DNA of 64,000 bases from DATGUP01 sp035301265 (GTDB lineage: Bacteria; Bacillota; Bacilli; Bacillales; Amphibacillaceae): NCBI GenBank assembly GCA_035301265.1, contig DATGUP010000011.1, positions 7,572-71,571 on the forward strand. Reading direction: 5' to 3'. How positions within the stretch are numbered: the first letter of the stretch is position 1; every line of letters begins with the position of its first letter. A program made the position numbers and the translations under genes. The notes beneath the pieces are model-generated. The model was not told the DNA's origin and did no database searches. It saw only the letters and a program-made list of their open reading frames with translations. Shown piece by piece: positions 45,279 through 53,629 of the stretch.

Positions 45279-45772
45279 GAACATCTCTCCTTTTAAATGA
45301 ATTTTTAGAGAATGGAATCTTGATCCTATTTCCTTCGTTGGAAATATTTATAATGAAAAGGCATACAAAGATAAAACAGAAACAAAAACCTTTTATTTGT
45401 AACCTAAGGAAAAACAATTTATGAGCTGGTCGGAATCATTCGCTTTTCAAGACAAAATCCTGTTGATACAGAGGTTGTAAAATGGAAATGGATAATAATC
45501 CTTTAAATCGGGATATGTTAAGTCACAAGAAATAAGCAATGTAAAGCCTTGGCACTTATACGACAATGGTGAAATCGTATAATTACGCCGGCTTTTCTTA
45601 TTAACGCCCGAGTTATCTAAAGGCATTGAGGAAACGATGGTCAGCTAAAGCGATGGTAGAACAAACAGATGAATGTCTGTTTTGTATTTTTCACACAGCT
45701 GCATTGACTATGTATCATATGCTTATTGAATTTTATCCATACGCATCCCCTCCTTCAATAAGGTAATGAAGA
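45279..45772. other. Intergenic region upstream of the third importer
   Basis: About 490 bases with no supported gene. It must hold the promoter of the lipoprotein gene. A small hairpin AAACAGA-TGAATG-TCTGTTT (45663-45682) followed by T-rich sequence could end a plus-strand transcript. Short open frames here lack ribosome binding sites and family resemblance; the region may be decayed coding sequence. Confidence 0.4.
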
Positions 45773-46798
45773 TTAAGGGAAATTCGTCTGATTTTGTGTA
45801 CATGAGTTCCTTTCAATTAATTTTGCCGGAACAATTTTTTCTCGTGGCACCAATTGGTTATTGAGCATATTAACGACGATTTTCGCGGCTTCTTCACCTA
45901 GTTTTTCGGGAAACAATTCAACTCCTGTTAACCTCGGGTTCGTTTCCGAAGCAATCGTTTCGTTATTGCTCAGTGCGACGAGAGAAAGATCATTAGGAAT
46001 ATTTACACCGAGTCTTCTAACAGCGCGCAGAACACCAAACGCTGCCCGATCGGTTTCAGCGATGATCGCTGTATATCTTTTATCACTTTCCAGCCTTTCC
46101 AATGTAGCTTGATAACCGTAATCAGAAGCATGTTCATACTTATTCGGATCGTTATAAACGATAGCCTCTTCTCTAAATGGCAAACTATAATTTTCAAAAG
46201 CTTGCTTTAAACCTTCTTTTCTATCTTCTGTGACGGTCATGCCTAATGCAGAATTTAAAAACAATATGTCCTGATGACCTTTTTCAATTAAAAATTCAAC
46301 GACCTCTTTGACGATTTCCACATTATTATTACCGACAAATTTTGTGTCCCTATCCGCTTCATTAGGACGGCCGATTAAAACAAAAGGAATATTCGTTCGT
46401 TTTAATTGCTCGATCCACTCATCTTCATTTTTTAAGTTATATAATATGATCCCATCAACCGGATCTTTTGACATAAGATCATTTTCCATATCATCGTTAA
46501 TTCGATCTAAAAGAACACGGTATCCATGTTTTGTACATTGAGTAACAACACCGTTAATGACCTTATTTTCAAAACTGCTCAGTTCAAATTCGCGCATCGG
46601 CATTTTTAATCCGATGATCATCGTTTTCTTCGTAGCAAGGCTTCTTGCCACATGATTAGGCATATAGTTCAATTCTTTAGCAACATGCAAGACGCGTTCC
46701 GTGACGTTTTTACTGATAGGTCTTTTCTTACTAAATACACTTGATACTGTCGCTTTTGAGACCCCCGCTTTTTTAGCGACATCATCGATCGTAACCAA
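45773..46798 (-). CDS. LacI family transcriptional regulator
   Basis: The 341-residue repressor has the LacI helix-turn-helix (TIDDVAKKAGVSKATVSSVF) and hinge helix (YMPNHVARSLATKK) followed by a periplasmic-binding-like effector domain (DGIILYNLKNEDEW, PNEADRDTKFVGNNNVEI, DLSLVALSNNE). The start is TTG with AGGGG upstream. Three operator-like palindromes with an AAACC-GTTT core lie in its upstream region and another near the importer permeases, so autoregulation and control of the third importer and the GDPD are likely. The effector is unknown. Confidence 0.9.
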   Translation of the reverse strand: MVTIDDVAKKAGVSKATVSSVFSKKRPISKNVTERVLHVAKELNYMPNHVARSLATKKTMIIGLKMPMREFELSSFENKVINGVVTQCTKHGYRVLLDRINDDMENDLMSKDPVDGIILYNLKNEDEWIEQLKRTNIPFVLIGRPNEADRDTKFVGNNNVEIVKEVVEFLIEKGHQDILFLNSALGMTVTEDRKEGLKQAFENYSLPFREEAIVYNDPNKYEHASDYGYQATLERLESDKRYTAIIAETDRAAFGVLRAVRRLGVNIPNDLSLVALSNNETIASETNPRLTGVELFPEKLGEEAAKIVVNMLNNQLVPREKIVPAKLIERNSCTQNQTNFP

Positions 46799-46817
46799 TC
46801 CTTTTCCCCTTTCAAAT

Positions 46818-46831
46818 AAAACCGGTTTAAA
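46818..46831. promoter_or_regulatory. LacI operator-like palindrome 1
   Basis: AAAACCGGTTTAAA contains the perfect palindrome AAACCGGTTT with the central CG typical of LacI/CcpA-family sites. It lies about 20 bases before the TTG start of the LacI gene. Confidence 0.6.
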
Positions 46832-46893
46832 TTCTGCTTAAGTAGTTAAAAATGCGGAATGTAATTTTTATAAATGTGTATGTTTTCGTCATT

Positions 46894-46911
46894 CATTAAA
46901 CCTGTTTAATG
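46894..46911. promoter_or_regulatory. LacI operator-like palindrome 2
   Basis: CATTAAACCTGTTTAATG is an inverted repeat with perfect eight-base arms around CT, about 95 bases upstream of the LacI gene. It is the best candidate primary operator. Confidence 0.65.
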
Positions 46912-47045
46912 AATTCCTCTTCTAATTATATACTAAAATGACAAATAAAAGCAAAAAATGTTGATATATCAATCTTTTAAATAAACATCTCTCTTTTTTC
47001 TTCTATATAAATATGGAATAAAACCCAAAAGCACGTATATTTTAA

Positions 47046-47060
47046 GTAAACCGATTTAAT
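47046..47060. promoter_or_regulatory. LacI operator-like site 3
   Basis: GTAAACCGATTTAAT shares the TAAACC-RTTTAA pattern with the two palindromes nearer the LacI gene. The gap 46799-47184 otherwise holds only AT-rich promoter-like sequence. Confidence 0.45.
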
Positions 47061-47184
47061 TACTTACTAAAAACGAAGCTGCCTGATAACGGTATTGTTA
47101 CCAAGCAGCCGCTGGTTAAATCTCGCTTTTGGCCGCTTTGTGCTCATCAGATGGACAGTGCCTCAGGTGAAAAAGTCTTCGCAA

Positions 47185-47898
47185 TTAATTAAAATTCAAC
47201 AGACGATTCGTAATCAAACCGTCTACACCCATGTCTTTATACTTTTTCGCCCATGCCGGATCATCTAAAGTATAAGTATTGACTTTGATCCCTCGATTAT
47301 GCGCTTGTTGAACCATATCGCTCGTTATATAGAAATAATTCGGATGAATGCTGAACACATCGATGCCAATGCGATCGACGTAAGAAAATAAATTGATTAA
47401 ATTTATATGAAACACGAGCCCTATTTTTGCAGTTCGATCAAGCGCATAAATTTTTTGCAAACGCATATGGTCAAATGAAGAATACATAACGCGATGGTTT
47501 ACATTGTACTTATATACTAAATCAAGTACTTTTTCTTCCAAATCGTCCGGAATAATCGGTCCGTTTTTAATTTCAATATTCAATTGCATCTCGCAGGATT
47601 GTATTAATTGTAAAACTTCCTCTAACGTCGGAATGCGCTCACCCGTATATTCCGGAGAAAACCAAGCGCCGAAATCGTATGTTTTCAATTCAGCCAGTGT
47701 CAAATCATGAATGAATTGCTTACCTCCGTTGCTCGTTCGCTTAATGTGTGAATCATGAATCACAACCGGCACCCCGTCTTTTGTCAGACGAACATCCAAT
47801 TCAATACAGTCTGCATCAGACTCCAATGCTTTTTTAAAAGCGGCCATTGTATTTTCCGGTGCAAAGCCCGATGCGCCGCGGTGTGCCATGATAAACAT
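47185..47898 (-). CDS. Cytoplasmic glycerophosphodiester phosphodiesterase
   Basis: The 237-residue GDPD has MAHRGASGFAPENTMAAF, the metal-binding ELDVRLTKDGVPVVIHDSHIKR, LNIEIKN and the terminal GVDGLITNRL, and no signal peptide, so it acts inside the cell, hydrolysing glycerophosphodiesters to glycerol-3-phosphate and an alcohol. GGGATACAT precedes the ATG. It lies upstream of the LacI gene on the same strand, suggesting the third importer may bring in such diesters, as Ugp systems do. It is distinct from the secreted enzyme at 34524-35633. Confidence 0.9.
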   Translation of the reverse strand: MFIMAHRGASGFAPENTMAAFKKALESDADCIELDVRLTKDGVPVVIHDSHIKRTSNGGKQFIHDLTLAELKTYDFGAWFSPEYTGERIPTLEEVLQLIQSCEMQLNIEIKNGPIIPDDLEEKVLDLVYKYNVNHRVMYSSFDHMRLQKIYALDRTAKIGLVFHINLINLFSYVDRIGIDVFSIHPNYFYITSDMVQQAHNRGIKVNTYTLDDPAWAKKYKDMGVDGLITNRLLNFN

Positions 47899-47982
47899 AT
47901 GTATCCCTGCTTTCCTATATTTTTAAATTGGCTCGTTTCTTTTATATTGTCATAATCTACGGTATTTGAAACAAGTGTCACT

Positions 47983-48060
47983 TCACATCGAGTCATTCGT
48001 CAAGAGGTATTTTTCAATCGCACGTGCAACGCCATCATGATCATTTATATCCGTGGGACT
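47983..48060 (-). pseudogene. C-terminal relic of a Cof-type HAD phosphatase
   Basis: The minus-strand frame reads DINDHDGVARAIEKYLL and ends in TGA. This matches the last residues of Cof/YidA-type HAD-IIB phosphatases, which end in a DGVAxAIEKYL helix. Upstream the similarity breaks off within about 20 codons, and no other part of the gene remains. The rest of the gap up to the PhoU gene contains only its promoter region. Confidence 0.5.
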
Positions 48061-48328
48061 TAACAACACAAGTCTATCCCATTCAACTTGGCCTCTTCTG
48101 TTATGTATAATTATTATAATCCTTAGCTTAATCACTTGACACTCATTTCAAACTATGGTTAAATTTTTTGATAAAAAACAATCCTGAAAATAGAGAAATA
48201 GAAATCCACTCAACAACCTCGGGGCGGGGTGTTTTGTGGATCATATTTTTTTATGCTTTTATATACCTTTAGAAGTAATGACTTTTTGGCATAATATAAT
48301 AAACATTATAACCCAAGGAGGTGATTCC

Positions 48329-48967
48329 ATGCTTACACGTCAGAATTACTACCAGGAAAAACGGAGCGAAATCAAACGGCTTGTGCTGCAAATTTTATCC
48401 GATTTGGCCAAGATGACCGATCACTTTGAACATTACTTGAAACAGCCGACAAAAGAAAATAAAAACTTCATCTTAGATAATGAAAACTACGTCGATAAAA
48501 ATGAGAAAAGAATTGAAAAGCATATCCTGGAGATCATCTCACTTGAACAGCTCGACACGAACGAAATCAAATGGCTTTTATCCATGAATCGGATCATCCG
48601 GGAATTGGAGCGAGTCGGTGATCAATTGACCAACATCATCACGATTAGTGATGTTATCGATACCGACGTCTTAAGACCTACGATAAAAAGGTTTTTCCAT
48701 TATGAACAAGACATGATCAGGTGGCTAACTCAAGGCATCGAAACCAATGATGCGGCAAAGCTCCAAGACGTCATCGCTCACGATGAACATGTCAATCATC
48801 TCAACAAAGAAACATACCAGCAGCTCGTTGATCGCATCAATGAAAAAGAAGAGCTCACCGAAAGCAAACTGAAAATAGTTATTATCAGCCGTTTTCTTGA
48901 ACGCATCGGCGACCATCTCGTCAATGCAGCGAGAACATATAGAGAAATGATCGAAGATTACAAATAG
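48329..48967 (+). CDS. PhoU-domain protein
   Basis: The 212-residue all-helical protein has two PhoU three-helix repeats: NENYVDKNEKRIEKHILEII with NRIIRELERVGDQLTNI, and HDEHVNHLNKETYQQLV with ISRFLERIGDHLVNAARTY. The ExxGD motifs are the metal-binding signature. It is followed 14 bases later by a Na/Pi cotransporter that carries its own PhoU tail, so it probably regulates phosphate import or its signalling. AAGGAGGTG at 48315-48323 fixes the ATG; the longer frame is unsupported. Confidence 0.88.
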   Translation: MLTRQNYYQEKRSEIKRLVLQILSDLAKMTDHFEHYLKQPTKENKNFILDNENYVDKNEKRIEKHILEIISLEQLDTNEIKWLLSMNRIIRELERVGDQLTNIITISDVIDTDVLRPTIKRFFHYEQDMIRWLTQGIETNDAAKLQDVIAHDEHVNHLNKETYQQLVDRINEKEELTESKLKIVIISRFLERIGDHLVNAARTYREMIEDYK

Positions 48968-48981
48968 AGAGAGGAATTTGT

Positions 48982-50580
48982 ATGTTTTCAAGTATACTGG
49001 GCTTTTTCGGTGGTTTGGGTATTTTCCTGTACGGTACGTATGTCTTAAGCAATAGCCTGCAAAAAGTCGGTGCCTCGAAAATGCGCAAATATCTCGCCAC
49101 TATTACTAACACACGAATTAGGAGCATGTTAAGCGGCGTTGCCGTTACCTTTTTCCTCCAAAGTAGTACCGTAACAAACATCCTCGTCGTCGGGCTTGTT
49201 GGCAGCTCGATCATCACTTTATCACAAGCGTTCGGAATTGTACTCGGTTCGGCTATCGGAACGACATTAACCGTACAAATTTTAACATTCAATATCGCTC
49301 AATTCGCGTCCATTTTCATCTTCATTGGCGTCATTTTTATCATGTTCATCAAAAAACACGCGTGGCGGTCCATCGGGCAGATCAGCCTCAGCATCGGCTT
49401 CATTTTCTTCGGGATTGGCTTAATTACATCATCCTTGGAGCCGCTTGGAGAAAATGAACAAATGCTCGAATTTCTTGCCGGTCTTTCAGAAAAACCGATC
49501 GTACTTGCTTTTATAGCGATGATTCTGACCGCACTCATGCATAGTAGCGCGGCCATGATCATCATCGGAATTGCTTTTATCACATCAGGAGTTTTTACCT
49601 TGCCGGCTGTTTTGCCGCTTGTCCTTGGTGCCAATGCCGGTTCTACTCTACCCGTCGTCATTTCAAGCCTTGCCTCACGTATCGAAGGAAAAAAGCTTGC
49701 TCTTTTTTATTTTTTATTTAAATCTACAGGTGTCGTATTCGCTATGACATTATTGACATTTATCACCGATTGGGTCTCATTGCTTCCGGGAAGTCCAGAA
49801 CGTCAAATCGCCCACTTCCATACGTTATTCAACATCGCCATTGCCGTTTTGTTTTTTCCACTTTTACCGTGGATGGCCCAGCTGTTTCAACGGCTTTTTC
49901 CACACCAAGAAGAAGAGCCTTCTTTTAATATTAAACTCGATGACAATCTTTTAGAAGTACCGGAAGAAGCGCTTATCTCAAGCAAACGTGAAATTATTCG
50001 GCTTGCCGATATGGTTCAGAAAAACATGATCAACCAACTCAAAAGCTTCATCGATGGAACGCACAGCGCCGAATCGATTCATGACATTGAAAAAGTGATC
50101 GACCACTCCTACATCGAAATTCAACAATACCTGCTGAAACTAGGTCAGCGCGATTTAACAAGCACACAATCCAATCTAGAAGTGAAGCTGCTCAATATAT
50201 TGAATGATATCGAACATATCGGTGACATGGTTGTCCGATTTTTAAACAAAGCTGAAGAGATCGGCGAAAAAAATATCGTTCTCAGTCGCAAAGACGAAAG
50301 GCAATTGAAAGAGTTGCTTTTTCATATTGAACAAACATATGCCAACTCACTCACTGCTTTCAAATACGATGACCGAAAACGAGCGCGAAAAAACATTCAA
50401 ACCCAGTCGGTGATTAACCAATTTGAAAAAGATGTGAAATTCGAGCATTTTAACCATTTGATTGACAAACACGAGTATAATCCGAACATTAGCGCCGTTT
50501 ATCTCGATATCATCAACCAGCTGCTACAAGTGTATCATCACACGATGAATATTTCGCGGACAGTGTTGGGATTGATTTAA
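48982..50580 (+). CDS. Na/Pi cotransporter family protein with C-terminal PhoU domain
   Basis: The 532-residue protein has a membrane part of eight or nine helices with the two inverted-repeat motifs FFLQSSTVTNILVVG (near 58) and ALMHSSAAMIIIG (near 185), the QSS-type signatures of NptA/YjbB transporters. The last 200 residues form a cytoplasmic PhoU-like helical domain (LNILNDIEHIGDMVVRFLNKAEEIG). It imports or exports phosphate driven by sodium. It forms an operon with the separate PhoU gene. Confidence 0.92.
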   Translation: MFSSILGFFGGLGIFLYGTYVLSNSLQKVGASKMRKYLATITNTRIRSMLSGVAVTFFLQSSTVTNILVVGLVGSSIITLSQAFGIVLGSAIGTTLTVQILTFNIAQFASIFIFIGVIFIMFIKKHAWRSIGQISLSIGFIFFGIGLITSSLEPLGENEQMLEFLAGLSEKPIVLAFIAMILTALMHSSAAMIIIGIAFITSGVFTLPAVLPLVLGANAGSTLPVVISSLASRIEGKKLALFYFLFKSTGVVFAMTLLTFITDWVSLLPGSPERQIAHFHTLFNIAIAVLFFPLLPWMAQLFQRLFPHQEEEPSFNIKLDDNLLEVPEEALISSKREIIRLADMVQKNMINQLKSFIDGTHSAESIHDIEKVIDHSYIEIQQYLLKLGQRDLTSTQSNLEVKLLNILNDIEHIGDMVVRFLNKAEEIGEKNIVLSRKDERQLKELLFHIEQTYANSLTAFKYDDRKRARKNIQTQSVINQFEKDVKFEHFNHLIDKHEYNPNISAVYLDIINQLLQVYHHTMNISRTVLGLI

Positions 50581-50666
50581 GAAATCGAGCCGTTTTGCGA
50601 CTCTTAACGATTCGTTTCAGATAAACCTGTGTGCTGTGCCTTCTTTCCAGCTCTTTCATGATGAGA

Positions 50667-50836
50667 TTAAAGCAATTTTTCGATACGTTCGAACGCGATA
50701 GCGATGATAAAGCAAAAAACCGGGATAAGTGTAAGGATAACTCGGATGTCCGTTAATGCAGAATCCGGCTGCACGCGATATCTATTGCTGATTGATTAGG
50801 CGCTGTTTCAGAATAACCGAACCATTCGATGAGCAT
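50667..50836 (-). pseudogene. Frameshifted C-terminal relic of a GPH-type sugar symporter
   Basis: On the minus strand one frame gives LIEWFGYSETAPNQSA and the next gives QPDSALTDIRVILTLIPVF, then FIIAIAFERIEKLL. Joined by a frameshift these resemble the last two helices of glycoside-pentoside-hexuronide:cation symporters (xxGYxxxxxQ, then SALxGIRxLxxLIPA). The remaining 95 percent of such a gene is missing. It occupies much of the 374-base gap between the Na/Pi transporter and the aldolase-like gene; the rest (50837-50954) holds the promoter of the latter. Confidence 0.5.
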
Positions 50837-50954
50837 GCCTCCTCTCTGCTCTACGCATGATTAACAAATGATTTTCTGATTTTTTAGATTGTATGATATG
50901 TTATGATAAAATTAAAATAAAGGAATATTCGCCCAATCAAAGGGGGATAGGTAT

Positions 50955-52142
50955 ATGATAGACTATGCAACATTGAAAAAAGCATTAAAAGGAACTGAGA
51001 TGCCGTGTGCGCTTCTGTTAGTCGATTCATTTCAGCAAAACGTAAAGCAAATCGCTGCAAACAGCAAGCAGAAACACATCCGCGTTGCGAGTAAATCAAT
51101 TCGCAGCATCAGCGTTCTCAAAGATATCTTTCAATCCTCGTCGACTTTTCGCGGTATCATGTCCTACAGCGGCAGCGAAGCCATATACTTAGCCGATCAT
51201 GGGTTTGATGACTTATTAATTGCTTATCCAATCTGGAACGAAACCATTCTTCACAATATCGCCGAACGTGTCAAAAGCGGGAAAACGTTAACCGTCATGA
51301 TCGATTCCGTTGCACACATCGACCGTTTAGAAGCCATTGCCAAGAAAGCCAAAAGCACCTTTCTCGTCTGTATTGACATCGATCTTTCCAGTAGTTACCC
51401 AGGGCTTCATTTCGGTGTCCACCGCTCCCCGATCAAGACAGTCGAACATGCCATAGCTATCGTCAACCGGATAAACGACTCCCGATATTTACAATTAGAC
51501 GGTGTGATGGGATATGAAGCACAAATTGCTGGTGTGACCGATAACGACCCCAAGCAAAAGATGAAAAATCAAGCCATCCGTTTTTTAAAAAAGACATCAT
51601 CTAAAGAGCTCACCAAAAAACGCCATAACGTCATCGCAGCCATCAAAAGCAAAGGAATACCACTCCGTTTTGTCAATGGCGGCGGTACCGGCAGTTTGCA
51701 TCAGACTGCTTTGGATGAACATGTCACTGAAGTAACGGTCGGCTCTGGTTTCTACAACCCGCATTTATTCGATTATTACCAAGCTTTCCAACTCAAACCT
51801 GCCTTAGTTTATGCAATCGAAATTACCCGAATTCCTGCCAGGCATATTTATACGTGTAGTGGTGGAGGTTATATCGCCTCGGGGGCTATGGGATACGACC
51901 GTCTGCCAAAAGTTTTCCTTCCTGAAGGCGCGCACTTAACAACACATGAAGGGGCAGGCGAAGTGCAAACACCCATCGTCTATAAAGGCGACATCCCGCT
52001 TGAACACGGGGATCCAATCATTCTCAGACACAGCAAAGCAGGAGAATTGTGTGAACACTTTCAATACTTACATCTAGTCAAAAACGGCCGCATCGTCAGG
52101 AGATATACAACGTACAGGGGGGATCAGCAATGTTTTCTATGA
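50955..52142 (+). CDS. PLP-dependent amino acid deaminase/aldolase-like enzyme
   Basis: The 395-residue protein has the alanine-racemase-like PLP barrel of D-threonine aldolases and D-serine dehydratases: PLP lysine in IRVASKSIRS (about Lys 48), the GVMGYEAQIAG segment, the phosphate-binding FVNGGGTGSL, and the C-terminal beta domain with GAGEVQTPI and HGDPIILRHSKAGE that holds a metal in the family. It would act on a hydroxy amino acid; substrate is unknown. AAAGGGGG precedes the ATG. Its end overlaps the lactone-oxidase-like gene by 13 bases, implying linked function. Confidence 0.87.
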   Translation: MIDYATLKKALKGTEMPCALLLVDSFQQNVKQIAANSKQKHIRVASKSIRSISVLKDIFQSSSTFRGIMSYSGSEAIYLADHGFDDLLIAYPIWNETILHNIAERVKSGKTLTVMIDSVAHIDRLEAIAKKAKSTFLVCIDIDLSSSYPGLHFGVHRSPIKTVEHAIAIVNRINDSRYLQLDGVMGYEAQIAGVTDNDPKQKMKNQAIRFLKKTSSKELTKKRHNVIAAIKSKGIPLRFVNGGGTGSLHQTALDEHVTEVTVGSGFYNPHLFDYYQAFQLKPALVYAIEITRIPARHIYTCSGGGYIASGAMGYDRLPKVFLPEGAHLTTHEGAGEVQTPIVYKGDIPLEHGDPIILRHSKAGELCEHFQYLHLVKNGRIVRRYTTYRGDQQCFL

Positions 52143-53443
52143 AAAGAGATGTCTGGCAAAATTGGTCACAAACCGTATACTGCCATCCCGAGAAAATCCA
52201 TTATCCAAAAAATATAGACGATGTCATACAGCTCGTAACCGCATGTAGACGTCTCGGTAAATCGATGCGCATCGTCGGTGCGGGGCATTCATTCACACCG
52301 CTTGCTGCCACAAGCGAATGGCTCGTTTCTCTTAAATATTTGTCCGGCATTGCTGCGATCGATCGTGCCAAACAAAGCGTTACAGTATGGGCTGGCACGA
52401 CATTGAAAGATTTAGGACAGCTGTTGTATGACGAAGGCTATGCGATGGAAAACTTCGGGGATATCAATGCTCAATCAGTCGCCGGGGCCATCAGCACGGG
52501 AACACACGGAACGGGTATAGGATTCGGCAGCCTTTCCACTCAAGTGACGATGCTCACTATTGTCACCGCATCTGGTGAGATCATGGACATATCAGCGAAA
52601 AACACCCCTCAGCTCTTTGATGCTGCACGACTATCACTCGGGATGTTTGGCATTATTGTCAAAGTGGAACTAAGCGTTATACCGACTCAAAAACTCGTTG
52701 CTGAAAGCTATCGCACGACTTTGGAACACTGCTTTAACAACTTAGACATGTTGCTTGATACGAACCGGCATTTTGAATTTTACTGGTTTCCTTATACAGA
52801 AACGGTTCAAGTCAAGATATTGAATAACGCCGGTCACAACACCGTCAAGTCTACTGGAAAAAGGGCTGCATTCAAAAAATATGTCATTGAAAACGGACTG
52901 TTCTGGATATTATCTGAAATAACGCGCACATTGCCAGCCATAAGCAAACGAACGAGCCAAATATCCGCCATGAGTGTGCCAACAGGTATTGAATCAGGCG
53001 AAAGCCATTTGCTGTATCCAACACCACGCCTTGTCAAATTCCGGGAGATGGAATATAGCGTACCTGCCGCATATCTGCCGGCGGTATTAAACGATATACG
53101 ATACACGATTGAGAAAGAAAATATCCGCGTCCACTTTCCGATCGAATGCCGCTATGTCCAAGCGGATAACATTTGGCTCAGTCCATCCTATAATAGGGAC
53201 TCAGCCTACATCGCTATCCATATGTACAAAGGAATGACATTTCAAACATATTTTGACGCTGTCGAAAAAGTATTTCAACATTACAACGGAAGACCGCATT
53301 GGGGAAAAATGCATACGATGACCGCTGAGCAGTTGGAAAACTTGTATCCACATTTTCAGACCTTTTTACACCTCCGCCAAGAAATGGACCCTAACGGAAT
53401 ATTCCTCAATCCTTATGTAAAACATCTCTTTAACATTCCATAA
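52130..53443 (+). CDS. FAD-linked D-arabinono-1,4-lactone oxidase-like protein
   Basis: The 437-residue flavoprotein belongs to the aldonolactone oxidase group of the VAO family: the FAD-binding PYP motif with RIVGAGHSFTPLA (His that may bind FAD covalently), NFGDINAQSVAGAISTGTHGTG near 112, and the C-terminal ALO domain with ECRYVQADNIWLSP and RPHWGKMH. Such enzymes oxidise sugar lactones or alditols with oxygen. The gene overlaps the preceding PLP enzyme, so both probably act in one pathway. GGGGGG lies seven bases before the ATG. Confidence 0.88.
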   Translation: MFSMKRDVWQNWSQTVYCHPEKIHYPKNIDDVIQLVTACRRLGKSMRIVGAGHSFTPLAATSEWLVSLKYLSGIAAIDRAKQSVTVWAGTTLKDLGQLLYDEGYAMENFGDINAQSVAGAISTGTHGTGIGFGSLSTQVTMLTIVTASGEIMDISAKNTPQLFDAARLSLGMFGIIVKVELSVIPTQKLVAESYRTTLEHCFNNLDMLLDTNRHFEFYWFPYTETVQVKILNNAGHNTVKSTGKRAAFKKYVIENGLFWILSEITRTLPAISKRTSQISAMSVPTGIESGESHLLYPTPRLVKFREMEYSVPAAYLPAVLNDIRYTIEKENIRVHFPIECRYVQADNIWLSPSYNRDSAYIAIHMYKGMTFQTYFDAVEKVFQHYNGRPHWGKMHTMTAEQLENLYPHFQTFLHLRQEMDPNGIFLNPYVKHLFNIP

Positions 53444-53629
53444 GCACAGCTGCAACTTAGCTTCAATGAAACAAACGCCTTTTTCTGTCTTGCGGAAATA
53501 GCCATCTATCCAAATGGCTCAAGCGCGTTCTAATTTTTCCTGTTGTCAGCCTATTTTCTGCAAAAAGTGCACTCTTTTCTGCCCATAGGCATCTACTATA
53601 TAAATGACTACACGACGGGAGTGAACCAC

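Noticed and set aside
47075..47125. Possible terminator formed by GCTGC and GCAGC arms after the GDPD region
   Set aside because: The stem is short and irregular, and no T-tract follows on either strand.
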